Notes under the pieces: generated by a model
The model's input: the letters and a program-made list of their open reading frames with translations, nothing else
Database searches by the model: none
What the model was told of the DNA's origin: nothing
Part shown: in pieces, positions 37,001-45,422 of the stretch
How the letters are laid out: each line of letters starts with the position of its first letter
Numbering within the stretch: position 1 is the first letter of the stretch
Origin: Clostridia bacterium
GTDB lineage: Bacteria > Bacillota > Clostridia > Christensenellales > Aristaeellaceae
Length of the DNA: 64,000 nucleotides
Direction: 5' to 3'
NCBI GenBank assembly: GCA_017428385.1
Contig: JAFRQX010000010.1
Span: 62,001-126,000 of the forward strand
Program-made: the position numbers and the translations under genes

Positions 37001-37582
37001 GAGACACCGGACCTGGACGGAACGTTTGTGGATCTGGGCGGCATCCTGACAGAGGTCAAGGAAAAGGCGACCAAGAAGGGCGACTACATGGCCTTTGTGA
37101 CCCTGGAAGATATGACCGGGCAGATTGAGTGCCTGGTGTTCCCGAGGGTGTTTGAGAAATACCGGCTGCTGCTGAACGCGGATGAGGCCGTGGTGATCAG
37201 CGGTAAGATCAGCGTGCGGGAAGATGAAGCGCCCAAGCTGCTGGCGGAGCGGGTAACACGGCTGGAAGAGTGGACCACGCAGCCTTCCACACTGCGGCTG
37301 GATGAATTCCGGAAGATGCGGGAAACACCGAAAACGGACGCCCAGCTGGCAGCTGAAGCGGAGAAAAAAGTCTTCCTGCGGCTGAACCGGCAGGATATGG
37401 ACCGGGCGGGCGCCGTACTGGCACTGTGCGCGGGAGAGATCCCGGTCTATATGCATATTCCGGAAGAAAAGATTACGCTGCTGTGCCCGAAGGAAAACTG
37501 GTGCAGCGCGGATGAAAACTGCATCCAGCGGCTGAAGGACGTGCTGGGTGCGGAAAACGTGGTACTGAAGCAAAAGGGGTGA
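34028..37582 (+). CDS. dnaE: DNA polymerase III subunit alpha
   Basis: 1184 residues, the DnaE form rather than PolC. An N-terminal PHP domain (THLHLHTEYSLLDGACR) is followed by the polymerase core, whose catalytic aspartates sit in PDIDVDFCYERR; GPGRGSGAGS and VYQEQVMQI are further family blocks. A helix-hairpin-helix segment and a C-terminal OB domain (VDLGGILTEVKEKATKKG) complete it. It replicates DNA as part of the holoenzyme. The frame opens 20 codons upstream, but ATG 34028 has GGAGGG and matches the family start. GtrA and Gld-like genes follow without a clear terminator. Confidence 0.96.
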   Translation: MSFTHLHLHTEYSLLDGACRISSLADRLKELGMDSCAITDHGVLYGAIDFYNTMKEAGIKPIIGCEAYVCRDRTDKSMTGRENSHLILLCENNTGYQNLMYLISEGFLTGYYYRPRIDYNLIREHHEGLICLSACLSGDLPKMLLNGQDESAHAYVREMQEIFGEKNFYIEIMDHNLREEKTVLPRLISLAREMNVPLVATNDCHYLEKKDAHAQEVLMCIQTGKTLADDQRMRMETEELYVKSEEEMRALFRQVPDAIDRTQEIVERCNVEFEFGVTRLPHYPVPEGETAKSMLRRLCGEGMKKLYPDAKEGDEPYQRLEYELSTIEHMGYVDYFLIVWDFIHYAKSHGIMVGPGRGSGAGSIVAYTLGITMLDPLKYQLLFERFLNPERVSMPDIDVDFCYERRQEVIDYVARKYGSDHVSQIITFGTMAAKGVVRDVGRVLGMSYQETDAVAKAIPFDLGMTLNKALKISPVLREMYDNQPKVRELIDTALTLEGMPRHASTHAAGVLITGKPVVEFVPLQRNDEVITTQYPMGTIERLGLLKMDFLGLRTLTVIRDTLDMMRETGKDMKPEDIPLDDPSVYEMISRGDTDGVFQMEGAGMTGFLTNMKPSCFEDIIAAISLYRPGPMESIPRYIAGKANPASVKYKTEKLRPILDVTYGCMVYQEQVMQIVRDLAGYSYGRSDLVRRAMAKKKHKVMEEERQIFVHGMTDKDGNVTVPGCVRNGVPENVANEIYDEMIAFASYAFNKSHAAAYGVVAMQTAWLKRYYPVQFMAAMLNSVYGNTGKIAGYIQYCRGRDISVLPPNVNRSRWKFTVDRDAEGKAAILFGLGAIKSVGENAVHAIIRERESAGPFRDIFDFCRRIDTAECNKRVTESLIKAGAFDGFGANRPQMLAVYEAAMDANQAQKKKNVSGQVSLFDMFGGGEEQPMFDAELRLPDIPDCPAKAKLKMEKDAAGVYMTGHPLDDYREKLKKLTFTAAEITEPEEEAETPDLDGTFVDLGGILTEVKEKATKKGDYMAFVTLEDMTGQIECLVFPRVFEKYRLLLNADEAVVISGKISVREDEAPKLLAERVTRLEEWTTQPSTLRLDEFRKMRETPKTDAQLAAEAEKKVFLRLNRQDMDRAGAVLALCAGEIPVYMHIPEEKITLLCPKENWCSADENCIQRLKDVLGAENVVLKQKG

Positions 37583-37587
37583 AACTC

Positions 37588-38028
37588 ATGGAGCAGAAGA
37601 AGAGCCGGGCGGCGGAGATCATTCGGTTTGCCCTGACCGGCGGCGTCTGTTTTGTGGTGGAACTGGCCGTACTGATTCTTTTGAAGGGGAAGTTCGGCGT
37701 GGATACGCTGATCGCAACGCCCATTGCTTTCCTGATTTCAGTGATTCTGAATTACCTGCTGTGCGTTGTATGGGTTTTCCGCGGGGCCAAGAACCGGGGA
37801 GCAGGCGCCAAGGCAGGCTTCCTGATTACCAGCCTGATCGGCCTGGGACTGAATGAGCTGCTGATGCTGCTGTTCCGGCTGATCCTGGGTGAAGATGCCG
37901 TGATACTGACCCTCGGAACCAGGACGATCAACATGTATGTGCTGAACAAGTGCCTGGCAACGCTGATTGTGATGATCTGGAACTACTTCTCGAAACGGGC
38001 GGTGCTGTACCGCAGGACAAAGCAATGA
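37588..38028 (+). CDS. GtrA-like membrane protein
   Basis: 146 residues with four membrane spans. FALTGGVCFVVELAVLILLK at the N-terminus and LNYLLCVVWVFR are the usual GtrA blocks. GtrA proteins flip or help move prenyl-linked sugars or other lipids used in envelope polysaccharides. ATG 37588 sits 6 bases past the dnaE stop; a GTG overlapping that stop is less likely. ATGA is shared with the ABC gene that follows. Confidence 0.82.
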   Translation: MEQKKSRAAEIIRFALTGGVCFVVELAVLILLKGKFGVDTLIATPIAFLISVILNYLLCVVWVFRGAKNRGAGAKAGFLITSLIGLGLNELLMLLFRLILGEDAVILTLGTRTINMYVLNKCLATLIVMIWNYFSKRAVLYRRTKQ

Positions 38029-38951
38029 TTGAACTGGAACATGTCACCAAGCTGTATGGAAGCATCCCGGGACTCCGGGATGTCTCGCTTCATGTTCCCA
38101 AAGGACAGACAGTGGGACTACTGGGCCGCAACGGCGCAGGAAAAACCACTGCGCTGAACCTGATGACCGGCTATTTCCCGCCGAAAGAAGGCAAGGTACG
38201 GGTGGGCGGCAAAGATATGATTGCCGATCCGCGGGCTTGCAAGCGAATGATCGGCTATCTGCCGGAGAAACCGCCGCTGTATGATGAAATGACAGTGGAG
38301 GAGTACCTGGCCTTTGTCAGCGAATTGCGGGAAGTGACGCGGAAGGCGAACCGGGAACATGTGAACGAGATTATCGAGCTGTGCTCACTGAAAGAAGTCC
38401 GGGAACGGGTTATCGGCCACCTGAGTAAGGGCTACCGGCAGCGCGTGGGTATTGCCCAGGCGTTGTGCGGTGCACCGGACGTGCTGATCCTGGATGAACC
38501 GACTGTTGGCCTGGACCCGCGGCAGACCGTGGAAATGCGGGAACTGATCCGGAAACTGGGAAAGGACCACACGGTTGTTTTCTCCAGCCATATCCTTACC
38601 GAAGTACAGCAGCTCTGCTCCAGGGTGATTATCCTGAACGAAGGACGGATGGTACAGAGCATTGACCTGACGGAAAAGCCAGCTGATACCCTGCGGCTGA
38701 GGGTGCGCGCCGCCGGACGGAGGGAAGCCCTTCTGGGCGCCCTGAAGGGCCTGCAATGCGTACTGCAGGCAGAAGCTGTCAACAGCACGGAGGCGGGCAC
38801 GGCAGAGTTCCTGCTGACCTGTAAAACGGCGGATGAGCAGGGAAAGGCAACGGACCAGATTTTCAGACTGCTGGCTGGGCTGAATGCGCCGATCCGGATG
38901 ATGACGGAGGAGAAGGACAGTCTGGAGGAGATCTTCCTGAGAAACACATAA
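38025..38951 (+). CDS. ABC transporter ATP-binding protein, GldA-like
   Basis: 309 residues. Walker A GRNGAGKTT (34-42), signature LSKGYRQRVG, Walker B VLILDEPTVGLDP and switch VFSSHIL are present. After about residue 220 is an accessory C-terminal region ending EEKDSLEEIFLRNT, as in GldA and NatA relatives. Reading it with the permease, GldG-like and DUF4340 genes downstream makes a Gld-type exporter. The start overlaps the gtrA-like stop. Confidence 0.9.
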   Translation: MIELEHVTKLYGSIPGLRDVSLHVPKGQTVGLLGRNGAGKTTALNLMTGYFPPKEGKVRVGGKDMIADPRACKRMIGYLPEKPPLYDEMTVEEYLAFVSELREVTRKANREHVNEIIELCSLKEVRERVIGHLSKGYRQRVGIAQALCGAPDVLILDEPTVGLDPRQTVEMRELIRKLGKDHTVVFSSHILTEVQQLCSRVIILNEGRMVQSIDLTEKPADTLRLRVRAAGRREALLGALKGLQCVLQAEAVNSTEAGTAEFLLTCKTADEQGKATDQIFRLLAGLNAPIRMMTEEKDSLEEIFLRNT

Positions 38952-38973
38952 GTGTTTCACAGAAAGATCTCAA

Positions 38974-39053
38974 TGAATACTTAAAACTGAAAACTTAAGA
39001 CTTAAAAATGATTAAGTTTATCAGAGACCAGTGAAGAGTGAAGAGTGAAAAGT
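38974..39053. repeat. Heptanucleotide tract C with shared middle
   Basis: Five units (TGAATAC, TTAAAAC, TGAAAAC, TTAAGAC, TTAAAAA) at 38974-39008, a 22-base middle, then three units of the other kind (GTGAAGA, GTGAAGA, GTGAAAA) at 39031-39051. The middle is nearly identical to that of tract E at 41429-41450. It lies between the GldA-like and permease genes. Confidence 0.85.
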
Positions 39054-39092
39054 TTGCCTGTTGAAGACAGACAGAAAGGAGGGAAAGTCACT

Positions 39093-39803
39093 ATGAATAC
39101 GATCCGGAAACGGGAGATACAGGGGTACTTTTATACTTCTGTAGGCTATGTGTTTATCGGGGTATTCCTGATTATTTCCTCCATCCTGTTTTATGTGAGT
39201 ATACTCAGGACGCGCAGCGGTGAACTGCCGAACTTCATCTATACGATGAGCTATCTGTGGATGCTGCTTTGCCCGATCCTGACGATGCGCCTGCTGGCAG
39301 AGGAAAAGCAGAAGAAGACGGATCAGCTGCTGCTGACAAGTCCTGTATCCCTGCCGGGCATTGTGCTGGGGAAGTACCTGGCTGCGGTGACGGTGCTGCT
39401 GATTACCGCGGGAATGACACTGCTGTTTGTGCTGGTGGTAGCCCTCTACGGCAGGGTATACCCGGCGGAGCTGGCGGTAAACTACCTGGGATTCATCCTG
39501 CAGGGCTGTGCCCTGGCGGCACTGGATCTGTTCCTTTCCGGATGCGCGGGCACACCGGTGACGGCAGCGGTGCTGGCGTATGGCGCCAACCTGCTGCTGT
39601 GGATCCTGGATGAAATGTACGGCATGATTCAAGCGGAATGGCTGTCGGAGATCCTGAAATTCCTGTCTGTATACCGGCGGAATGAGAACATGATCAAGCT
39701 GGGACAGCTGAGCTTCGCGGCCATCCTGTATGACCTGTCCTTTATCGCGGCATTCCTGGCACTGGCGGTGTTCAGGCTGGACAGGAAGAGATATGGGCGG
39801 TAA
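39093..39803 (+). CDS. ABC transporter permease, GldF-like
   Basis: 236 residues with about six membrane spans. MNTIRKREIQGYFYTSVGYVF opens like GldF and other ABC-2 permeases, and the middle LLTSPVSLPGIVLGKYLA is the conserved cytoplasmic loop region. AAAGGAGGG lies 9 bases before ATG 39093. It forms the channel with the ATPase upstream. Confidence 0.85.
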   Translation: MNTIRKREIQGYFYTSVGYVFIGVFLIISSILFYVSILRTRSGELPNFIYTMSYLWMLLCPILTMRLLAEEKQKKTDQLLLTSPVSLPGIVLGKYLAAVTVLLITAGMTLLFVLVVALYGRVYPAELAVNYLGFILQGCALAALDLFLSGCAGTPVTAAVLAYGANLLLWILDEMYGMIQAEWLSEILKFLSVYRRNENMIKLGQLSFAAILYDLSFIAAFLALAVFRLDRKRYGR

Positions 39804-39825
39804 AGATCTTTGATCTTTATCGCAA

Positions 39826-39905
39826 TGAATACTTAAAACTGAAAAATAATATAGTGTTTCAGTTTAGAGTGACGAGTGTAGAGTGAAGAGTGAAAAGTGA
39901 AAAGT
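39826..39905. repeat. Heptanucleotide tract D
   Basis: Units TGAATAC, TTAAAAC and TGAAAAA at 39826-39846, then GAGTGAC, GAGTGTA, GAGTGAA (twice) and AAGTGAA at 39867-39901, followed by GTTGCC and a GCCTG-ACG-CAGGC hairpin. Confidence 0.85.
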
Positions 39906-39944
39906 TGCCTGACGGCAGGCAGAAAGGAGAGAAAAACGCCACCC

Positions 39945-41384
39945 ATGAGCAAAGGGAAGTTTAAAACCGGGAAGTGGAAATACGGTTCCATATCAGCCCT
40001 GATGCTGGCAATGGTCCTGCTGGCACTGATTGCGCTGAACGCGGGCGTATACGCGCTGGAAAAGAATAAGGGATGGCGTATCGATCTCTCCTTCAACGGC
40101 ATTCTGTCCCAGAGTGCGGAAACAAAGGAAGTCATTGAGTCACTGGATAAGCCGGTTGAGATATATGCGTTGTTCCGCAAGTCCGCTGAACGGGACTGGC
40201 TGGAGCTCCAGGAGCTGCTGAACAAGTATGCCGCGTCCAGCGATAAGATCACCTGGAAACAGGTGGATCCAGCGGTGAATCCCGAACTGCTGAACCGCTT
40301 TTCCACGGATAACCTGGTACCGGGTGAATCCAATTTCATTGTCTGGTGTGAGCAGACGAACCGGTTCAGGATTCTTGGCGGCGAAGATTTTATGGGCTTG
40401 GGGTACAATCCTGAGACTGGCACGATGGAGTATGACAGCCTGACTTTTGAAGGTGCCATTACCGGAGCGATTGCCTACGTGGTGAAGGACCGGGTGCCGA
40501 AGGCCGTAATTCTGCAGGGCCACGATGAATATGAATTGCAGTATTTGACGGACTTCCAGAACCTGCTGGAAGCTAATCAGTACGAAGTGGAATACCAGAC
40601 CCTGAGAGATGATGAATATTCGCCGGATCCTGAAGACCTGCTGATTTTCTTTAATCCATGGAAAGATCTGACGGATACTGAGATGACAAAGCTGACGGAA
40701 TTCGCCGCGAAGGGCGGCAGTTTCCTGTTCGCCTGTGATTATAAAGTTCCGATGGCTAATATGCCCAATTATATGACACTGCTGCGGAGTTATGGGTTTG
40801 AACCGCTGGACGGCCTGGTTAGCGCTGATCCGCTGGAAAAGAATTCCTATTATGAATCCAAATACTTTCTTTTACCTGTGATGTGTTCCACGGATATCAC
40901 GATGGACCTGGTGGGACTGGGCAGGGATTACCTGATTATTCCGAAAACGAGGGCCTTTGCGGAGCCGGAGGAAGGCGATCGGAATCTTGATGTCAGTGTT
41001 GTGCTTCGAAGCGCTGAGACGGCAATACGTGAAATTGACAGCACAAGCTTTGAACCCAGTGTAACAGACGGATATCCGCTGGCGCTGGAAGCCCGCCGTG
41101 TCACGAAGGAGGGCTATGTATCCCGGGCGTTTATCATCGGGTGCGGAGACTTGCTGATTGACAGATCCCTGTATTCCGTCACGCACAGCCAGGAGCTGAC
41201 TGTGAATGTGATGGAGTTCCTGCTGCAGAATGACGGAACAAGCCTGAATATTACACCGAAGGATGCGGCACGCCCCGGCCTGAAGACAGAAAGCCTGAGC
41301 CTTGGATCAATCCTGCTGATTGCGCTGCCCCTGTCGGTGCTGTTTGCAGCGCTGCTGGTGCTGGGGCCGAGGAAAAACAGGTGA
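39945..41384 (+). CDS. GldG-like ABC-associated protein
   Basis: 479 residues. An N-terminal span (ISALMLAMVLLALIALNAGVYAL) and a C-terminal span (GSILLIALPLSVLFAALLVLG) bracket a large extracytoplasmic region of the ABC_transp_aux type (KEVIESLDKPVEIYALFRK opening, ILQGHDEYELQYLTDF middle). In Bacteroidetes GldG belongs to the gliding and secretion transporter; in Firmicutes the role is open. The ATG at 39945 follows AAAGGAGAG by 13 bases. The stop codon lies in the loop of a terminator-like hairpin. Confidence 0.8.
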   Translation: MSKGKFKTGKWKYGSISALMLAMVLLALIALNAGVYALEKNKGWRIDLSFNGILSQSAETKEVIESLDKPVEIYALFRKSAERDWLELQELLNKYAASSDKITWKQVDPAVNPELLNRFSTDNLVPGESNFIVWCEQTNRFRILGGEDFMGLGYNPETGTMEYDSLTFEGAITGAIAYVVKDRVPKAVILQGHDEYELQYLTDFQNLLEANQYEVEYQTLRDDEYSPDPEDLLIFFNPWKDLTDTEMTKLTEFAAKGGSFLFACDYKVPMANMPNYMTLLRSYGFEPLDGLVSADPLEKNSYYESKYFLLPVMCSTDITMDLVGLGRDYLIIPKTRAFAEPEEGDRNLDVSVVLRSAETAIREIDSTSFEPSVTDGYPLALEARRVTKEGYVSRAFIIGCGDLLIDRSLYSVTHSQELTVNVMEFLLQNDGTSLNITPKDAARPGLKTESLSLGSILLIALPLSVLFAALLVLGPRKNR

Positions 41385-41395
41385 TACCTGTTTTT
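41373..41395 (+). terminator. Hairpin overlapping the stop codon, terminator or attenuator
   Basis: Arms AAAAACAGGT (41373-41382) and ACCTGTTTTT (41386-41395). The TGA stop begins at the last base of the left arm. Ribosomes reaching the stop would cover the stem, so readthrough into the DUF4340 gene may depend on translation. Confidence 0.6.
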
Positions 41396-41399
41396 CTAA

Positions 41400-41463
41400 T
41401 GAATAATTAAAGCTTAAGACTGAAAAATGATTAAGTATGTCAGAGACCAGTGAAGAGAGTAGA
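41400..41463. repeat. Heptanucleotide tract E
   Basis: Units TGAATAA, TTAAAGC, TTAAGAC, TGAAAAA and TGATTAA at 41400-41434, then the middle shared with tract C, then GTGAAGA-type sequence and GTTGCC. It lies between the GldG-like and DUF4340 genes. Confidence 0.8.
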
Positions 41464-41517
41464 GTTGCCGTCATTTTTGACAGCAGCAGTCTATAAATCA
41501 TAGGAGAAAATGATGGC

Positions 41518-43017
41518 ATGCAAAAAGTAGAGAGACAGAAGCATAAGGACCGGAAGCGGAGAAGGCTGACTGGGGTACTTCTGTGCACTCTTTTGCTGGT
41601 GATTTGCGTTGCAGTGGGTCTTCTGATGAAGGATAAGGCAGAAAAAACGGCATCAGAAGCGAATGTGAGATATGAGGCGCAAACCGGGGATATATTTCTC
41701 CGAAATGAAAGTGAACTGAAGAGCCTGAGGCTGATCCAGCAGGGGAAGGATCCCTGGACTGTGGAGAGGGACACGGAAGGCAAGCTGCGGCTGCTGCATG
41801 AGGAGACAGGAGAACCTTCTTCCTGGACTGTGGATGAAAACATCGCAGAACTGCTGATGAGCGTCGCCACGAATCTGACCTATGATGATATATTTGCCGA
41901 AAAGCGGTCAGAGTGGGAAGTCGCTGAGGAAGCTTTTGGCCTGAAAGATCCACTGGTAACCGCCGTGTTCAGCTTCCAGGACGGCACGGACGTAACCGTG
42001 CACATCGGGAAATCGGCTGATCCTGAAAACAACAGTTATTACTATATGTCTGTGGACGGAGATGAGCACCTGTACGCCGTTTCAGCGGGCATTACAGATG
42101 ATCTGACCACGGAACAGACACTGCTTCACCCTGTTCCCCGGCTGGAAATACAAAGTGCCCTGCTGGACAGAATCAGCGTAAAAAACGCTGACGGAAGTAT
42201 CCGGAAGGAATGGCGTCTTCAGGGAGATGTGAAGGACCAGGACGCAGCGGAAAACTGGCAGCTGACTGCGCCCTTTACCTATCCTGCCAATTACAACTCG
42301 ATTGTGAATCTGAAGGATAATGCGGGCAACCTACGGCTGGGTGTGTTTATAGATGCAGCAACAGAAAAAACACTGAAGGATTATGGCTTAGAAGAACCTT
42401 CCGCTATCCTTGAGTTTCATACAGCTGCCGGTTCTACGGGAACGGTAGGTATGAGCGGCGTATTTGATGTGAAAGACTGGGAAGAACACCTGTATACCCT
42501 CGCTATTGGCGGAAGAAAGAGTGAAATGTCCTCCTACATCCTGTACGAAGACAATATCTATTCTATCAGCGATTTCACAATGAGCGCATTCCTGAACGTG
42601 GAGCCGACGAGTACTGTTGCCCGGTACGTGGTGACCATCCCCCTGACTTCCCTGGAAAGTGCTGTGGTGGAAAAGCAGGGCCAGGAGACGGTTTCCTATG
42701 TCCTGGAGCCTGTGGAAAATGCCGGCAACGGGGAAGAAGTGACGGAAGAAAAATATCGCTGCCTGAAAAACGGCGTGGAAATTCCGTATGAGACGTTTGA
42801 AGCGGCTTGGGACAGGCTGCTGACAGTAACGGTGAGTGGTAAGCTTTCACAGGAATATGAGCCGACTAACGTACATACAAAGTATACGTTCCGAACTGTA
42901 AGCGGCAGGACACATGTCCTTGAATTATCCGATCTGGATCAGATGCACGACCTGGTCACGCTGGACGGAGCAAGCAGGTTTTACCTGATTAAGGACGGGA
43001 TGACGGAGTTGCCATGA
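41518..43017 (+). CDS. DUF4340 domain-containing protein
   Basis: 499 residues. One N-terminal membrane span (GVLLCTLLLVICVAVGLLM) is followed by an extracytoplasmic body with repeated DUF4340-like segments (ESELKSLRLIQQGKDPW, VTVHIGKSADPENNSYYYM). DUF4340 proteins are found next to GldG-like genes and probably belong to the same exporter. TAGGAG precedes the ATG. Confidence 0.8.
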   Translation: MQKVERQKHKDRKRRRLTGVLLCTLLLVICVAVGLLMKDKAEKTASEANVRYEAQTGDIFLRNESELKSLRLIQQGKDPWTVERDTEGKLRLLHEETGEPSSWTVDENIAELLMSVATNLTYDDIFAEKRSEWEVAEEAFGLKDPLVTAVFSFQDGTDVTVHIGKSADPENNSYYYMSVDGDEHLYAVSAGITDDLTTEQTLLHPVPRLEIQSALLDRISVKNADGSIRKEWRLQGDVKDQDAAENWQLTAPFTYPANYNSIVNLKDNAGNLRLGVFIDAATEKTLKDYGLEEPSAILEFHTAAGSTGTVGMSGVFDVKDWEEHLYTLAIGGRKSEMSSYILYEDNIYSISDFTMSAFLNVEPTSTVARYVVTIPLTSLESAVVEKQGQETVSYVLEPVENAGNGEEVTEEKYRCLKNGVEIPYETFEAAWDRLLTVTVSGKLSQEYEPTNVHTKYTFRTVSGRTHVLELSDLDQMHDLVTLDGASRFYLIKDGMTELP

Positions 43018-43023
43018 TAGGAA

Positions 43024-43054
43024 AACGACCAATGCGATGCATTGGTCGTTTTTA
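43024..43054 (+). terminator. Terminator of the Gld-like operon
   Basis: Perfect 12-base arms AACGACCAATGC and GCATTGGTCGTT with a GAT loop and TTT. Confidence 0.8.
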
Positions 43055-43055
43055 A

Positions 43056-43083
43056 TGAATACTGAAAACTTAAGACATAAAAA
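43056..43083. repeat. Heptanucleotide tract F
   Basis: Units TGAATAC, TGAAAAC, TTAAGAC, ATAAAAA directly after a terminator, the same order as tract B. Confidence 0.8.
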
Positions 43084-43135
43084 TGAATAATGATATTTAC
43101 TTTATAAACCTGTCTGTATAGTCAATGAGTAAGGA

Positions 43136-43606
43136 TTACAGTTCATAACCGATGATGTTTTTGCCGGTGTATTTGATGGTGATCTGATCGCCGGAGTTAA
43201 AAGCGGGGCAGGGGATTTCCTTATCCCAGTAATAGCGATGTTCGCGGATGCCGTGTTTATCCGGCTCTCCAAGGAGAATCAGACCGGAACAGAGTACGCC
43301 GTCCACCAGGGAGGGCTCTGCTTCCTCATGATCATAAACCAGCGTTTCGGTGTGCGTACGGCCTTTCAGTGCGGACTGGATCAGCTTTTTATACCGATGC
43401 AACGGCATACAAAACAGCTCAATAAAGAAGATCGCAACGGAGCAGAAAAGAGCAAACAGGACGACACTCAGCCATTCCACCCGGATGATCATGGAATAGA
43501 CAAACAGGCCCATGATAACGGCCAGGATGACGCCCAGCAAAGTATAGCGCTTTTTCAGCTGGGAAGAGAGGGAAAGGAGATCATTTTCGGAATAAAGGTC
43601 TTTCAT
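43136..43606 (-). CDS. Membrane protein of unknown function
   Basis: 156 residues with two adjacent membrane spans (LLGVILAVIMGLFVYSMII and SVVLFALFCSVAIFFIELF) followed by a soluble C-terminal part ending ITIKYTGKNIIGYEL. No family recognised. GGAGGAAAA precedes ATG 43606; 17 more in-frame codons fall in the heptamer tract G and are excluded. Confidence 0.65.
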   Translation of the reverse strand: MKDLYSENDLLSLSSQLKKRYTLLGVILAVIMGLFVYSMIIRVEWLSVVLFALFCSVAIFFIELFCMPLHRYKKLIQSALKGRTHTETLVYDHEEAEPSLVDGVLCSGLILLGEPDKHGIREHRYYWDKEIPCPAFNSGDQITIKYTGKNIIGYEL

Positions 43607-43630
43607 TGATATTTTTCCTCCGGAAAAATA

Positions 43631-43658
43631 ATGCACAATGCACAATGCATAATGCATA
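43631..43658. repeat. Heptanucleotide tract G
   Basis: Four exact 7-base units: ATGCACA twice then ATGCATA twice. Unit sequence differs from tracts A-F. The spacer 43607-43906 otherwise holds the repeat at 43757-43799 and the rplQ terminator. Confidence 0.85.
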
Positions 43659-43756
43659 ATTAAATACTAAAACGCATGTGAATATCATGACGGGAAAAGG
43701 AAAAAAAGTCAAGGTATTGAGTGATAAAAAACAGAATGGATCATGTCCGCGGGAGG

Positions 43757-43799
43757 AGATCCTTCGACGCGTCTGCGAGCGGACTTACGCAGGATGACA
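43757..43799. repeat. Dispersed repeat, copy 1
   Basis: A segment beginning AGATCCTTCGACGCG and ending CAGGATGACA, with partly inverted ends. A related copy is at 54134-54174. The type is common in spacers of gut Clostridia, as I recall. Confidence 0.5.
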
Positions 43800-43851
43800 T
43801 TCAAATCTTATGGGATAGTATTGATAAAATCGTTTTGAGCAATAAGAAAAC

Positions 43852-43884
43852 TCCTGCCCTTGTGCAGGGGGCAGGAGTTTTTGC
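43852..43884. terminator. Terminator of the alpha operon
   Basis: Arms AAAACTCCTGCC and GGCAGGAGTTTTT with a short loop. On the minus strand it ends rpsM-rpsK-rpsD-rpoA-rplQ; the T-run on the plus side makes it bidirectional. Confidence 0.85.
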
Positions 43885-43906
43885 TTGCTTGATGTGTCGG
43901 TTAATG

Positions 43907-44419
43907 TCAGACCAGCTCGAGAATGACCATCTCGGCGGCATCGCCGCGACGCGGTCCGAGCTTGTAGATGCGGGTGTAGCCACCGGAGCAGTTCTTTTCC
44001 GCGTTGCGGGCCTTGTACTTGGGTCCGATTTCACGGAAGAGCTTTTCGACCACAGGATGCTTGTTGTCCTTGGTACGCTCACGGTATTCAGCCTTGTTCT
44101 CGTCGGCATTCTTGGCTTCCTTCAGATCGTAGAGGTAAGCCATCATGATGCGGCGGGCATGCAGTTTGGACGGAGCATCGTTCACCACTTCCAGGGTGAC
44201 CAGCTGTCCTTTGTCGTTATGGGTTTCCTTGGTGGTGGAAACCGTATTTTCGCATTCGCGCACAGCCAGGGTAATCATCTTGTCGGCGATCCGGCGGACT
44301 TCCTTGGCCTTGGCTTCGGTAGTCGTGATCCGGCCGTTCCAGATCAGGTTGGTCACCTGGTTACGAAGCAGCGCCTTGCGCTGATCCGCGGTGCGACCCA
44401 GCTTGCGTTGGTTAGCCAT
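43907..44419 (-). CDS. rplQ: Ribosomal protein L17, enlarged
   Basis: 170 residues; bacterial L17 is usually about 115-130. The N-terminus ([21 protein letters not shown]) and end ([25 protein letters not shown]) are standard. Extra material lies in two or three places: after RECENTV (a segment with [16 protein letters not shown]), after YLYD ([20 protein letters not shown]) and before GGYTR (AEKNCS). The insertions should extend from the L17 surface near the exit tunnel. It is the last gene of the alpha operon, 17 bases from rpoA. Confidence 0.95.
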   Translation of the reverse strand: MANQRKLGRTADQRKALLRNQVTNLIWNGRITTTEAKAKEVRRIADKMITLAVRECENTVSTTKETHNDKGQLVTLEVVNDAPSKLHARRIMMAYLYDLKEAKNADENKAEYRERTKDNKHPVVEKLFREIGPKYKARNAEKNCSGGYTRIYKLGPRRGDAAEMVILELV

Positions 44420-44436
44420 GGGAATTCCCTCCTAAA

Positions 44437-45384
44437 TTAGTCATCATTGGGGCGAAGGCCCAGACCCAGAGCGCTGAGCTTCTGCTCAACTTCTTCCAGG
44501 CTCTTGCGGCCCAGATTGCGGACCTTCATCATGTCTTCCTGATTCTTCTGCACCAGCTCAGCAACGCTGTTGATGCCGGCACGCTTCAGGCAGTTATAAG
44601 CACGGACGGAAAGATCCAGTTCTTCGATAGTCATCTCCAGAACCTTGTCCTTCTTGTCGTCTTCGGGCTGCACCATGCTCACGGGCATGACCTGATCGGT
44701 CAGGCTGATGAACAGGTTCAGGTGCTCATTCAGAATCTTGGCAGCGCTGGAAATAGCCTCTTCAGGCTTCAGCGTGCCGTTGGTCCAGATCTCAAGGGTC
44801 AGCTTGTCATAGTCCGTGATCTGACCTACGCGGGTATCTTCAACCGTGTAGTTGACCTTCTTCACAGGAGTGAAGATAGAGTCGATCGGGATCACGCCGA
44901 TAGGCATGCTGGGGGTCTTGTTCTTGTCGGCGCTCACATAACCGCGGCCGCGATCGAGGGTCAGCTGCATCTGCAGATGAGCATCCTCATTCAGCGTGGC
45001 GATATGGAGGTCCGGGTTGGCGATCTCAACCTCATCATCCGTTTTGATATCACCGGCAGTCAGTTCGCAGGGACCCTTCACATCAATGGTGAGCTGCTTG
45101 GGGCCATCGGCAAACATCTTGCAGGCCATAGTCTTCAGATTCAGGATGATTTCCGTTACATCTTCCTTGACTCCCGGGATCGTGGAGAACTCATGCTGCA
45201 CACCTTCGATGTGCACGGAGGAGACTGCCACGCCGGGGAGGGAGGAAAGAAGCACGCGACGCAGGGAGTTGCCCAGGGTGTGGCCGAATCCGCGTTCAAG
45301 CGGCTCGATCACAAAGCGGCCATAGCAGCCGTTCTGTCCAACTTCGACGCAGTCGATACGGGCTTTTTCGATTTCGACGATCAT
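44437..45384 (-). CDS. rpoA: RNA polymerase subunit alpha
   Basis: 315 residues. The N-terminal assembly domain ([28 protein letters not shown]) and C-terminal DNA- and factor-binding domain ([37 protein letters not shown]) are complete. It dimerises to seed core polymerase. It lies between rpsD and rplQ, the standard order. Confidence 0.98.
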   Translation of the reverse strand: MIVEIEKARIDCVEVGQNGCYGRFVIEPLERGFGHTLGNSLRRVLLSSLPGVAVSSVHIEGVQHEFSTIPGVKEDVTEIILNLKTMACKMFADGPKQLTIDVKGPCELTAGDIKTDDEVEIANPDLHIATLNEDAHLQMQLTLDRGRGYVSADKNKTPSMPIGVIPIDSIFTPVKKVNYTVEDTRVGQITDYDKLTLEIWTNGTLKPEEAISSAAKILNEHLNLFISLTDQVMPVSMVQPEDDKKDKVLEMTIEELDLSVRAYNCLKRAGINSVAELVQKNQEDMMKVRNLGRKSLEEVEQKLSALGLGLRPNDD

Positions 45385-45422
45385 TTCGTTGTACCCTCCT
45401 CATTCGGGTTGTCCAGTAATCA

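Noticed and set aside
36281..37573. A 430-codon minus-strand frame within dnaE
   Set aside because: Antisense shadow of DNA polymerase; no domain and low-quality composition.
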